In this document: piece after piece, positions 15,761 through 27,500 of the stretch
Position numbering within the stretch: the first letter of the stretch is position 1
How the letters are laid out: the number at the start of each line of letters is the position of its first letter
Source of the DNA: Marchantia polymorpha subsp. ruderalis
Lineage: Eukaryota; Streptophyta; Marchantiopsida; Marchantiales; Marchantiaceae
Length of the DNA stretch: 64,000 nt
Direction of reading: 5' to 3'
NCBI GenBank assembly: GCA_037833965.1
Contig: AP031355.1
Location: forward strand, 15,897,501-15,961,500
Notes under the pieces: model-generated
What the model was told of the DNA's origin: nothing
What the model saw: the letters and a program-made list of their open reading frames with translations, nothing else
Database searches by the model: none
Made by a program: the position numbers and the translations under genes

Positions 15761-15772
15761 AGCCCGTCGTTT

Positions 15773-15955
15773 AGGGCGGCGCCTGTCCCAGACGTTGCGC
15801 CCAACTCCTGGATTCTACGAGATCTTTCGAGATTCTCCGAGATCATCCAGTTTCACTCTATTTTGATGCACCGATGGATATTTACACTACTGCCGCAGTA
15901 CAGTTTTCCAAAAATGTTTTAAATTCCTCAAAAATACCAAAAGTGGGGTACCACA
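15773..15955 (-). mobile_element. Head of a family B-like LTR, inverted fragment
   Basis: Read on the minus strand from 15955, the sequence starts TGTGGTACCCCACTTTTGG and follows the first roughly 185 bp of the B LTRs at 23343, 25758, 34989 and 41321, with many substitutions. Similarity ends near 15773. It abuts the plus-strand E sequence at 15956 head to head. It is either a separate truncated insertion or the inverted start of E. Confidence 0.7.
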
Positions 15956-15956
15956 A

Positions 15957-16646
15957 TGGAATTACGTGTGCGTAGACATGGTGCGCGAATGGTTGGACGC
16001 GGAGCGACTACCTACGCGCAGATTGCGTCCGCACGTAGATAGATGGACCGTCCACGATTGGGCACAGGCATTGGGGAGGTGTGCAGGAGACGACGGGTAA
16101 CTCCTATTTGAGAGTGAGAGCGTCAAGGTGACGAAGCAGGACGAAGCGCAATTCGTGGAATTGTTCAAGCGGGAGAGGTCTTCCAAGAACGGGTACAAGA
16201 CCCGCGACTACAAAGATCGTTTCCGCAAGACTGTAGCGGCGGCACTGCTGCAATTGTTGCAGCCACACCGCACTTCCTACATCACGTTGTGGCAGGTATC
16301 TTTTGTAGAGCTCACATTAGCCGGAGCTCCAGTTCACTGGGCGCGTATCCTACATAGGGTAATGCGACAGCATGCATATGAGGAGAAAGGAGGAACTCTC
16401 AATCACCTCTCCCCCTTCTCGATAAACTTTTATCGACAGAGGAATTGTTTGACCGCGGCGGAGCATGCTCGATTTCCGCCATTGTCAGTCGACCATCCCG
16501 GGAAGTATGTGCGGGATAACGAAGTAGACACCGATGCGGAGGATTCGCCAACTTCCACTCCACCGACTCAGCAGGATGAGGGAAGAGACACACCCGCAGC
16601 GAGAGTGCCGCGGAAACGAAGATGGAGAGAGGAACCGGAGAGAGAG
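15957..16646 (+). pseudogene. ORF1 remnant of element E, N-terminal domain
   Basis: The frame encodes the conserved ORF1 N-terminal domain from WNYVCVDMVREW through DWAQALGRCAG, TRDYKDRFRK, LQLLQPH and GGTLNHLSPF to EVDTDAED and RKRRWREE. A TAA replaces a codon just after CAGDDG (near 16099). The frame is cut at 16646 by the family A solo LTR. It resumes at 21606-21994 (PKQKARTLVLP) with a further in-frame TGA near 21887. The domain's function is unknown. Confidence 0.8.
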
Positions 16647-17559
16647 TGTAATAATCCACCAAAGGCTAAAACTGCAGTATGGTGGTAAAAAGATCGATCA
16701 GGGACAGAGGCAACACACAGAGTACAAAGTGTCACGTTTAACAGACTTTTGGAGAGTTTGAATTCTCAGGCGACTGTCACTCCCAGAAATACTGCAGTGC
16801 TCGACTCGGAGACCGCTCGGAGGATGCTCAACTCGGAGGTCACTCGGAGGATGCTCGACTCGGAGGATGCTCGGAGGATGCACAGTGCAGCGTAAGTCAC
16901 TCAACACACACACACACCTGAAACTGGAAAAGCACAACTCGGAGGTCGGTCAGGACCTCCGCTTAGGATTTCAAAGGGAAAGTCTCTCAAAAGTACACTC
17001 AGAGGCTCTGCAGGTAGTGACTCCCACTCCGGCTTTTACAGCCCTTCCGCCAATTTCTGCTGGCGTAGGGAACCCGGATTGGACTTCCCACTTCGGAACG
17101 AAGTCACTCATACGTAGTGGACGTCACCCTCGACTCACACCAAGCGCAGAGAGTACAGGCCCGACTGAGAACTCAACTGAGACACAATCCAGTAACACAC
17201 ACACATAACCTGAATTGATAACCAGGTTTACACGAAGTAACAAAACTTCACTTTGGCATTCAGGGGAAACTTCCCGTAGGAGTACAATCAGGATATGTCA
17301 CTCGAAGGTGTAAGGGGGAACTGTTCAAGTATCTAACTCGCAACCGGCTCTGAGCATCAGAAATCACCCGCAGGTGCAGATCCACACTACTCAAGTCTCT
17401 AACCGGTGTACTAGCTCTGAACATTCAGCCGAAGGCCTTCAGCTACAACATGCGGTAACTTCACTATGCTGCAGCTCCTCTACGTGGTGCCAGGACCAAA
17501 TGCACAAACACGCCAAGAAAGTGAGTTCCTGATCTGCACTTCCGAAACTGGAAGAATCC

Positions 17560-17588
17560 CAAGGCAAAACGCCTTGAACTACTTTATA
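17560..17588 (-). promoter_or_regulatory. LTR TATA box and adjacent hairpin (A solo LTR)
   Basis: TATAAAG on the minus strand at 17582-17588 is followed downstream by the hairpin CAAGGC-GTTTT-GCCTTG (17560-17576). The arrangement is the same as in the other A LTRs at 46363 and 57017. It places ORF1 upstream of the promoter, that is in U3. Confidence 0.75.
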
Positions 17589-17632
17589 CCCTCTAAGGTC
17601 CTAACTAACACTACGTTGCACTACCTGCTACT

Positions 17633-20185
17633 CTAAACTCCTGCACGAAACCAAGCTACACTACTGCACTCTGCAGATCCGGTACTGCGCCTCCTGCGCC
17701 CCGGACTGCCTCGCACTATCTCCCTACCCTGCCAATCTTCCGACCGGCTGCGCAACCCCAGCCGCCGAAGTACTGCAGTCACTTCCGTCTCCAAGTGCGC
17801 CATAGTGTTGCGCGCACCCGACAAGAAGGCCTCTAATTTCCTCGCCACTCGCCACCGACTCCGACTGTCACCCTCCGTCAATGCCGCCGCCCGAAGCTCA
17901 AACTCCCCGAGCGTGATCTTCTCTTGTGCCGCCACTTCCCAGTGGGCGTATCCTCTTAGACAGTGGGTCATCCGCGTCACCAACTCCTCTCGCGTCCGGC
18001 TGCTGCCTTCCACCTCTGCTAGCTGCATCTCCGCATCTGCGCGCTGCGCCCTCAATTCCGCGCACTCGGATTGCAAGTTGCGCAACAACTCCTCATCCTC
18101 CTTGCGCGTGCTTTGACTTTCCTCTAATGCGCGTGTCTGGTGCGCAAGCTCCTCTGTTAGAATGCGGTTTTGTCTCCGCTCTTCCTGCAATTCCGACTCG
18201 ATCTTTGCCCGCATTAGCTCGACATCCGCCTGGGCTTTCGTCGCCGCATCCTCCCGCTGTTGTTGCAGGGTTTGGTGTAGCCTCTTCGTGATCGCAAGGT
18301 GCTGTTGGAGGGCAGTATTCCTCATCTCCAACATTTGGCACCTAGTGGCCCAAATGGCTACCTTGCTCCTCGTCCTGCTCTTAACAATCTCCACATAAGA
18401 CTGCGGTTTTCTGGAACTCGCGTACTTTGCTGTCTTGCGATCCAAATATCGCAAGAGTGGCACTATCTGCTCGCACAGTACCCCTGTTGGCGTCTTCCGC
18501 ACAGAGTCCGCTTCCTGCTCTTCCGAACTCGTCTCATGCTCTGTTTCGAGGATTTCAGTCGCCACAAAATCTCTTGGCGACTCTCTGGAACTGTGGCGCG
18601 CGGCAGCTTCCGCCGCGACTACCGCTCCACTCCCTGCTAAAATATCCAAGGCAGTGGGGGATCCCACTGCCTTAGCCTCTGTTCCGGCTCGATCTTCGGT
18701 TCTCGAAGGGGTCGGCGCCGCAGTTACTTTTGTCACCCCTGCACCGCCCGCTTCTACTGCTTGCTCTTCTGGCGCGATCTGCGCGGAAGGTGTCTTCGCC
18801 GGAGGTGTGTCCGCCGAAGGCGCCCGCACAATGGTCGCCGGTCCTGTCCGATTCGCAGTCGGCGAATCTGGCCGACTCTCAGTTGACCGACTCGCAGTCG
18901 GCCGACTAGCAGTTGTCCGACTGGCAGTCGGATCCATCCTGCACGTCTTTACTCCACTTGGCCTCTTTGCTGGAGGCGTTTTCTCAGAAGCGTCTTCTGC
19001 CGAAGACGACTCTCTGAGAGTTGTTGGCTCTTCAGCCAAACTCCCTTCTGCTTCCGGCCTGCTGTCCGGTTCAACGCGCTGCTCTTGCCGACCTGCAGTT
19101 GGCCGTCCTTCAGTCGCCCGACTCGCAGTCGGCCGACTGTCAGTTCGCCTGTCTTCTTCTGAAGGCATCCGCGCCTTATGCGCAGAGGGATTCACCGACC
19201 TCCCCAGAACCTACGCGATTATCTCCTCCTGCGTGGGCAGGACACTCCGCCGGACCGGAGTACGCCCGACCTCCTCACTACTAGTTGGCAACACCATCTT
19301 GCGTGCCCTCTGTTTCGGCCGGCTGTGAAGCTCGTGGGTTGGCCGACTCCGAGTCGGCGCAGTGGGAGCTTCCGGCTGCCTGTCTTCTGGTCTCTCATCC
19401 CATTTCCGCTTCCGCGGTGCGTGCTCACTTCGATGCCCTTCTTCTGCTCTTGCCGGAGCCGGAGCTGGAGTTGGACTGGCAGGTGCTTCGTCCGGATCTG
19501 TGTCCACTTCAGCCTCCCGCAAGTATCTACCCGGATTACTCCGGGTCAGCAACGGAAACCGCGCCCGCTCTGAAGCTGTCAAACATCCCATCGCTCGATA
19601 AAACACGATCAGGTAAGGAGAAAGATGATTGAGGGTCCCTCCTCTCTCTTCTTGCGCATGTTGGCGCGTCACCTTCCACAGGAGCCGTGCCCAATGAACC
19701 GGAGCTCTTGACAACACTAGCTCCACAAATCCCACTTGCCAACTATGCATGTAGGCGGTCTTGGTCGGCTGCAATATCTGAAGCAATGCAGTCGCGACAT
19801 TTCTCCGCAATCGATCTTTGTAATCCCGCGTCCGGAAACCGTTCTTGGGATGCTTGCCAACTTTGAAAAGATCATTGTAGGAGACTTCTTCCTCCTTCGA
19901 CACCTTCACGCTCTCGGCCTCGAAGAGGAGATACCCTTCCTCGCCTGCACACCTTCCTAACACCTGCGCCCAGTGACTAATGTCCCACCTCTCGGGGTGT
20001 GGGCGGAATCCGCGCGAGGGCTGGTGTTTCTCCCGCAAATACTCGCGCACCATCTCCGGACACGTCCAATTCCATCCCCACAAGAGGAAATCAAGCTTCA
20101 ATCTTGTCAACACATCTTGGAATGCGCGTAGACCGATCTGCGGCACTCTAAGTGGAGACACTCGCAGCTGGGGGACCTTCGACAT
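17633..20185 (-). pseudogene. LTR-borne ORF1, family A, one nonsense codon
   Basis: The frame starts at the ATG at 20185 (MSKVPQLRVSP) and runs in one phase to 17633 (about 850 codons), broken only by a TAG at 19211-19213. There the intact copies have CAG, a single C-to-T change. It retains the N-terminal domain (KLDFLLWGWNWTCPEMVREY, TRDYKDRLRRN, GGTLNHLSPYLIVFYR), the linker made of ASRPTASR-like repeats, the acidic patch TEHETSSEEQ-like, LLRYLDRKTAKYA, and the C-terminal coiled coil. That it is nearly intact in an otherwise orphan LTR is notable. Confidence 0.88.
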
Positions 20186-21605
20186 TTTTCTTGCTTTCCC
20201 TGCACACACATAGACGTTCTTCCCTCCGGCTCGATCTCTGACAATCGCCGCTGCGCGTCGGCCGCTCAGACACTGACTGAAATCACTCTCTCCTCTCTTG
20301 CGCGCTCAATTTTTCTACTCGCAAACTCTCTGCAAGGTCCGTCAAGATCCTCGCGCAACTTGCCTCCGCACTCTCTCTAACTCACTGCAGGTCTCTCCGC
20401 CCTTGCGCTTAATCTCTGAAGCTGGAAAACTCACAATCAAGAATGAGAGAATGAGACTGGAGAGCAGACTTTTCTTCTTCAAATTCAAGATCGCCCAACG
20501 CTCTCACTGGGTACAATCAAACTTGATTACGCAGCCGGCTATACGGCCTAACGGTTCTCCCTCGCATGCTCGAATTCACGACTCCGCATTGCGCGCATTC
20601 GCATGCGTGAACGTTGAATTCTCCCGCCGCCATCGTCCTCCGGCTCTGAGTTCGCCATCGCCGAGGGCTTCCGGACTCGAGTTCGCCGCAGTGGAGCGTA
20701 TGCTCCGACTATGTTGTCTTTTCCCAACCTGCCCATCGCCGGAGGCGTATCGCCGCATGCGTACTCCTTCTCCGTCGGCGCCTCGCTGGAGGCGCACATC
20801 AAGTCGGCGCGAATTACGCCGGCACGTATTTGTACCACTTGTTTTGTCCGTTCTGCCCCGCATATCGCCGACGGCGCATATCCCGCCGGCGCGAATTATG
20901 CCAGCGCACCCGCTTGTCCGCGCCACGTCGGAGGCGTACATCAGGCCGGCGCTTCTCTTCCGCTGCGCAGCCGCCAAAGGCGCTTCCGCCTCCGACTTGA
21001 TCTCCTCTCATGAGCGCGTTGTTCCGCCGAAGGCGCATTGCCGAAGGCGTACGGGGGTCCTTTCCGATGGTGAACCCTAGCGCGAACAGCGCATCTCCGG
21101 ATGCGAGTTTTCCAACGCTCATAACTTCTTCGTCCCTGATCCATCTCCGGCGCTCTTGGGCTCGTTAGAACGAGCGTCCCGAGCTCTTTCCAATGAGACC
21201 TCAACCAACTAGAAATACGGTGAATCCTGATCGTTATGAAGGTTTCCCTCCCGCGCCAACGGCGCATCGCCGAAGACGCACTCATGGTCGGAAGCCTTCA
21301 GAGGTCCTTGCCGGCTTCTGACGTCTTCAGCGACATCTCCTCCGGAGGTGTCTGTGCCCGAAGCGTACCTTCCCTAAGCGCTGGAGGCGCGTGGGTAGAG
21401 ACACCTCAGCAAAGGAGATCTTGCCGAAGGCGCCGAAGGCGTTTGGCGCTGGTACGTCCAACTCCGCGATTCTTCGTGACCCGCGATCTCCTCAATCCAC
21501 TCTATTTAACATACCATTTCCTAACTACAGACACTGCTTCGGTACTTCTTTTCTAAAATTGTTTAAATTCTGCAAAAAAAACAAAAAGTGTGTTACCACG
21601 GAGAG

Positions 21606-21994
21606 CAACATCGAGAACCCACTGCTCTCATACGGAAGCGGCCACTGCACGGAGTTTGCAGCCGGCCGAAGCAGAAGGCGCGCACGCTGGTGTTACCAGC
21701 TAGCAGCGCGGAAACGGCGACGATCGCCACAGAGAAGGGAAGTTCGTCCCCGGAGAAGGATGGGACTGCGCAGACGTCCGCAGGAACTGTGGACCACGCT
21801 ACGCCTTCGGCGGACGAGAGACGGCCTTCGGGTCAGGAGTTACCACGTGCGGTGCGGACGAGTGTGCCGCCTACGCACAGGTGACTCCCTGTGGATAGGC
21901 GACCCCTTGCAGACGTGGACCTCTGCCTACGCGTAGGCAGAGAAAGTTCGCCTACGCATAGGTGGCCGCCTACGCGTAGGCAGGACTCACCCCC
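21606..21994 (+). pseudogene. ORF1 remnant of element E, linker part
   Basis: This continues the E frame after the A insertion, with PKQKARTLVLP, ATIATEKGSSSPEKD and SADERRPSGQ matching the B ORF1 linker. It ends at a TGA after PPTHR. The tail (about 21925-21985) consists of CCTACGCGTAGG-type palindromes in place of the GCCTGTGCACAGGC palindromes seen in B. It is cut at 21994 by the D insertion and continues at 34627-34988. Confidence 0.75.
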
Positions 21995-22473
21995 TATGAG
22001 TCTAAACTCCCTACCCTTCAGCGTTTGTAGTCCAGGTGGGGGTTCGAGCTCCCATAATCTAACTTCTCTGATCTCAACCATGTGGTCAATGTGTATTCAA
22101 GACAATGAGAACATAAACACTTGCTCTCTCACAGACAAATTATCCAGAACTGAAAATAATAACTTGCTGTCTGCTATCTCCACAAGAGCAACAGACAAGC
22201 TCTTTGTTACATAAAGATCTAACCCAACTCTGGGTGACTTCTCAATACCACAGCTGCTGTGGTCTATCCTAGCTCCGAGTTCCACTCCCAATTCCTACTC
22301 GGATTTCAGTGTCGATTTCTTAGCTTCCACCTTCAGACCCCACCAGATTCCTCTCTCAGATGCAACTCTCCCTTTTCAGTTTCAATTTCAGATCCCGACT
22401 GTCAGATTTCAGTCTCAGATTTCGCTTCACTCTCAGCTCCCATTCTCAGGTCTTCCACTCGGATTTCAGCTCC

Positions 22474-22742
22474 CACTCACAGATTACACTTCAATCTCAG
22501 ATCCCACTCTCAGATCTTCCACTTGGATTTCAGCTCCCACTCACAGATTACACTTCAATCTCAGATCCCACTCACGGATTACACTTCAATCTCAAATCCC
22601 ACTCACGGATTACACTTCAATCTCAGATCCCACTCACGGATTACACTTCAATTTCAGATCCCAATCACGGATTACACTTCAATTTCAGATCCCACTCCCA
22701 GATTACACTTCAATCTCAGATCCCACTCACAGATTTCACTTC
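22474..22742. repeat. 31-bp minisatellite in D
   Basis: About eight tandem units of 31 bp, consensus beginning CACTCACGGATTACACTTCA and ending ATCTCAGATCC, with one degenerate unit near the left end. The forward D copy (about 5290-5520) has only one or two recognisable units. Long open frames across it on the plus strand (22259-22876 and 22360-22971) come from the repeat and not from a gene. Confidence 0.85.
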
Positions 22743-24588
22743 ACGATACAACTCCCCACCCACGAGAGTTTGCTTTCTTCTTATCTCGAACACTCCACAC
22801 TCCCCTCCTAATCCTCACCACTCCCCTGCGAAAATCACTCACATCCACACTCAATTCCAGCGACCAATCCCACTAGCGTCTCCACGCAATGGCACACCAC
22901 ACGATCTCTATCCCCAGGCCGAAAATTCCTCTCCAACGTTCAAGGGCCGAGTCACCCACAACCCGCGATGATGGGCAACGGCCTGGCTCCCATGTGCAAC
23001 TTCATGCCCCACGCTGCCACACCTGTACAGTCTTTATTTATGATCACGTCAACATCCGCCGTCCAAAATTGTCTTCCGCGCACCGCCGAAGGCATCCCCC
23101 CGCCGAAGACACTCTTCTGCACCTTTGCCTATCTAAAACAGTCACCCCGACGCCCATAACTCACGGATCCCTGCTTCGTTTGCAACGTTCTTGGGCTCGT
23201 TGGAACAAGCGTGTTGTGCTCTTTCCAACGAGCTCCTAACTAAGTCAAACCGATAAGAATTGAGAAAGTTATGACGGTTTTTACTCTTCCGCCGAAGGCG
23301 TTCGCCTATCCGCAGGCGTCCGCGTCCTACCCGCAGGCCGCCTGTGGTACCCCACTTTTGGCAATTTTGAGGAAATTAAAACATTTTTGGAAAACTGTAC
23401 CCTGGCAGCATTGTAAATAGCCTTCGGTACATCAAAACAGAGTGAATCCGGAAGATCGCGGGGATTCTCGAGGGATTTTGTAGAATCTGGGATTTGGGGT
23501 GCCGCAGCAAGCACAGGCACCACCCTCCCTGCGAGCTCCGCAGTTAGGATCTCTACGGCGCAAGGCGCAAAACCCGCCTTCGGAGGTTGCGTCCGCGGCT
23601 GTAGGGAAACCCCCGTAATTAGGTCAACCCTCGGGCGCCTTGACCAAGTTAGGATCCCGTTGGAAAGAGCTCGACGCGCTGATTCCAACGAGCCCAAGAA
23701 CGCTTGGAACGGACGAGGACTTAGGGAGTTATCGCTACTGGAAGAAACGGAGGCGGTCGCCTACGGCGGAAGGAGTTCGCCACCGGCGCGAATTCCGCCT
23801 ACGCGGAAGGGGGATTCAAGTTTTGTCCTATGCACGGACGAAGGCGTTCGCCTGTGCACAGGCGAAGTAGGGTTAGGGAAGGCGCGAAGTCCGCCTACGC
23901 ACAGGCGTACGCCTGTGCACAGGCACTTCGGCGTCGGCGGAAAATCCGCCTTGGGCCCTAGAAATGCGCCTTGTGAGGTAGAAAGTGTACGGCGCCTTCC
24001 GCGCCAGCGCAGCGCCGCGTACGTCGGAAGAGCCGCCAGAGTAATCCAACAGGTACGGACCGTGCGGACGGCACGGGTGGATGCGCTCTTGGACGGACGG
24101 AGTTGCGGCGGCGGAAGCGCCGACGGAGAGACAAGGAACGGACAGACTGGACGGAGACGGCTGACCACGGTCAACGCCTTCCGCGCCAGCGCAGCGCCGC
24201 GGACGGAATTCGCCTGCGCACAGGCGAACGCCTGTGCACAGGAGGATGTTCAAGTTCCGCGCCGGCGGAGAATCCGCCGAGGCCCCTGCCTGCGCACAGG
24301 CAGGAGTTGAATTTTTGTCCGACATGCGGACACACGCGTCAAGGCAGAAGGAGATTGGCCGAGGGGCGGTACGAACAAGTGTACCGCGCAAGGCGGAAAA
24401 CTCGCCTTCGGCGCTACGCCCCCATGTCCACAGGGTGACACGCTCGCGGAGTTCAAATCCGCCAATTCGAGCGTGAGAGTTTAATCGACGACGGCGGAGC
24501 GTGAAGCCGCGCGTGAGAGCGAAGACCGTTCCAGCGTACAGCCGGCGCGGCCATCAAGTGAGACGTTCTTCACGACCAAGAGCCGACC

Positions 24589-27500
24589 ATGACCTTCGAC
24601 CGGGCGGCGGAGAACGTCCCATTCTTGAATTCGCGATTCCAATCTCTTGTGCGCGCTGCGCGCATCCATCTGCTGGCTGCGGAACATTCTCGACGTCGTC
24701 ACACAGGAGATTTCTTGTTGATTGAGGGAGAAGTGAGTGCGAGTGATTTGGAATTGAGAGCGATTAGAATTTGCCGAGAGAGAAAGAAACGCGGGCAGTG
24801 TGGAAGTAGAATGAGCGGGCGAGCGAACCCCAGGAACGCAATGACGAGACCGAGCAGATTGCGGATGGTGCCACTTCGCCTGCCGCAGAACGGGCTGCGC
24901 GCTTTCGAAGAGCGCTTAATAGCAAGAAAGCTTGATTTCTTGCTATGGGGATGGAATTACATCTATGCGAATATGGTGCGCGAGTGGCTAGAGCCACAGG
25001 GACCACCCTCGCGCGGATTGCGTCCGCATGTTGATCGGTGGACAGTCCAAGATTGGGCGCAGGCGTTGGGAAGATGTGCTGGCATGCCAGGGCATCTCCT
25101 TTTCGACAGTGAGAGCATCAAGGTGACCAAGCAAGAAGAGGCGCAATTTGTGGAGCTGTTCAAGACCGGGAGGTCTACCAAGAATGGGTACAGGACCCGT
25201 GATTACAAGGATCGATTTCGCCGGACTTTGTCCGCGGCGCTGATGCAATTACTGCAGCCGCACCGCGCCTGCTACATCACATTGTGGCAGGTCTCTTTTG
25301 TGGAGTGCGTCATCGAGGGAACTCCAATTCACTGGGCGAGCATCCTGCACAGGGTGATGCGACAGCACGCGTTTGAGGAGAAGGGGGGAACTCTAAACCA
25401 TCTTTCTCCTTTCCTTATCAATTTTTATCGACAGCGGAATTGTTTGACAGCGGCGGAGCTTGAACATTTTCCGCCATTGTCCATCGACCATCCCGGGAAG
25501 TATGTGCGGGAGAACGAGGTCGACACTGATGCAGAGGAGTCACCGACTTCTACCCCATCAAGACGGAGGGACGAAGGGAGACACACCCCTGCAGCGCGAG
25601 TGCCGCGGAAGCGGCGATGGAGAGAAGAGTCTGAAGAGGAGCAGCATCAAGAACCCTCTGCTCCCATTCGACCGCGGCCGCTGTGCGAGCCATACAGCCG
25701 GCCGAAGCAGAAGGCACGCAGACTGGTGTTACCAGCTGACAGTGCAGACACGGCGACTGTGGTACCCCACTTTTGGCAATTTTGAGGAAATTAAAACATT
25801 TTTGAAAAACTGTACCCTGGCAGCATTGTAAATAGCCTTCGGTACATCAAAACAGAGTGAATCCGGAAGATCGCGGGGATTCTCGAGGGATCTTGTAGAA
25901 TCTAGGATTTGGGGTGCCGCAGTAAGGACAGGCACCACCCTCCCTGCGAGCTCCGCAGTTAGGATCTCTACGGCGCAAGGCGCAAAACCCACCTTCGGAG
26001 GTTGCGTCCGCGGCTGTAGGGAAGCCCCCGTAATTAGGTCAACCCTTGGGCGCCTTGACCAAGTTAGGGTCCCGTTGGAAAGAGCTCGACGCGCTGATTC
26101 TAACGAGCCCAAGAACGCTTGGAACGGACGAGGACTTAGGGAGTTATCGCTACTGGAAGAAACGGAGGCGGTCGCCTACGGCGGAAGGAGTTCGCCACCG
26201 GCGCGAATTCCGCCTACGCGGAAGGGGGATTCAAGTTTTGACCTATGCACGGACGAAGGCGTTCGCCTGTGCACAGGCGAAGTAGGGTTAGGGAAGGCGC
26301 GAAGTCCGCCTACGCATAGGCGTACGCCTGTGCACAGGCACTTCGGCGTCGGCGGGAAATCCGCCTTGGGCCCTAGAAATGCGCCTTGTGAGGTAGAAAG
26401 TGTACGGCGCCTTCCGCGCCAGCGCAGCGCCGCGTACGTCGGAAGAGCCGCCAGAGTAATCCAACAGGTACGGACCGTGCGGACGGCACGGGTGGATGCG
26501 CTCTTGGACGGACGGAGTTGCGGCGGCGGAAGCGCCGACGGAGAGACAAGGAACGGACAGACTGGACGGAGACGGCTGACCACGGTCAACGCCTTCCGCG
26601 CCAGCGCAGCGCCGCGGACGGAATTCGCCTTCGCACAGGCGAACGCCTGTGCACAGGAGGATGTTGAAGTTCCGCGCCGGCGGAGAATCCGCCGAGGCCC
26701 CTGCCTGCACACAGGCAGGAGTTGAATTTTTGTCCGACATGCGGACACACGCGTCAAGGCAGAAGGAGATTGGCCGAGGGGCGGTACGAACAAGTGTACC
26801 GCGCAAGGCGGAAAACTCGCCTTCGGCGCTACGCCCCCATGTCCACAAGGTGACACGCTCGCGGAGTTCAAATCTGCCAATTCGAGCGTGAGAGTTTAAT
26901 CGACGACGGCGGAGCGTGAAGCCGCGCGTGAGAGCGAAGACCGTTCCAGCGTACAGCCGGCGCGGCCATCAAGTGAGACGTTCTTCACGACCAAGAGCCG
27001 ACCATGACCTTCGACCGGGCGGCGGAGAACGTCCCATTCTTGAATTCGCGATTCCAATCTCTTGTGCGCGCTGCGCGCATCCATCTGCTGGCTGCGGACC
27101 ATTCTCGACGTCGTCACACAGGAGATTTCTTGTTGATTGAGGGAGAAGTGAGTGCGCGTGATTTGGAATTGAGAGCGATTAGAGTTTGCCGAGAGAGAAA
27201 GAAACGCGGACAGTGCGGAAGTAGAATGAGCGGGCGAGCGAACCCCAGGAACGCAATGACGAGAACGAGCAGATTGCGGATGGTGCCACTTCGCCTGCCG
27301 CAGAACGGGCTGCGCGCTTTCGAAGAGCGCTTAATAGCAAGAAAGCTCGATTTCTTGCTATGGGGATGGAATTACATCTGCGCGAATATGGTGCGCGAGT
27401 GGCTAGAGCCACAGGGACCACCCTCGCGCGGATTGCGTCCGCATGTTGACCGGTGGACAGTCCAAGATTGGGCGCAGGCGTTGGGAAGATGTGCTGGCAT

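Larger units (their letters stand above)
16647..21600 (-). mobile_element. Solo LTR of family A, TSD GAGAG
   Basis: On the plus strand it begins TGTAATAA and ends TTACCACG, the inverse of the A LTR TGTGGTAAC...TTATTACA with a last-base change. GAGAG flanks it at 16642-16646 and 21601-21605. At 4954 bp it matches the 4864-bp LTRs of the full-length A element, but has no primer-binding site, gag or pol. It includes the ORF1 gene, a TATA box and the U5 region. This proves that ORF1 is part of the LTR. Confidence 0.93.

Noticed and set aside
22259..22971. Two 200-codon open frames on the plus strand
   Set aside because: They run through the 31-bp minisatellite, and 31 is not a multiple of three, so the peptide repeats are by-products. 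The forward D copy has no such frame.
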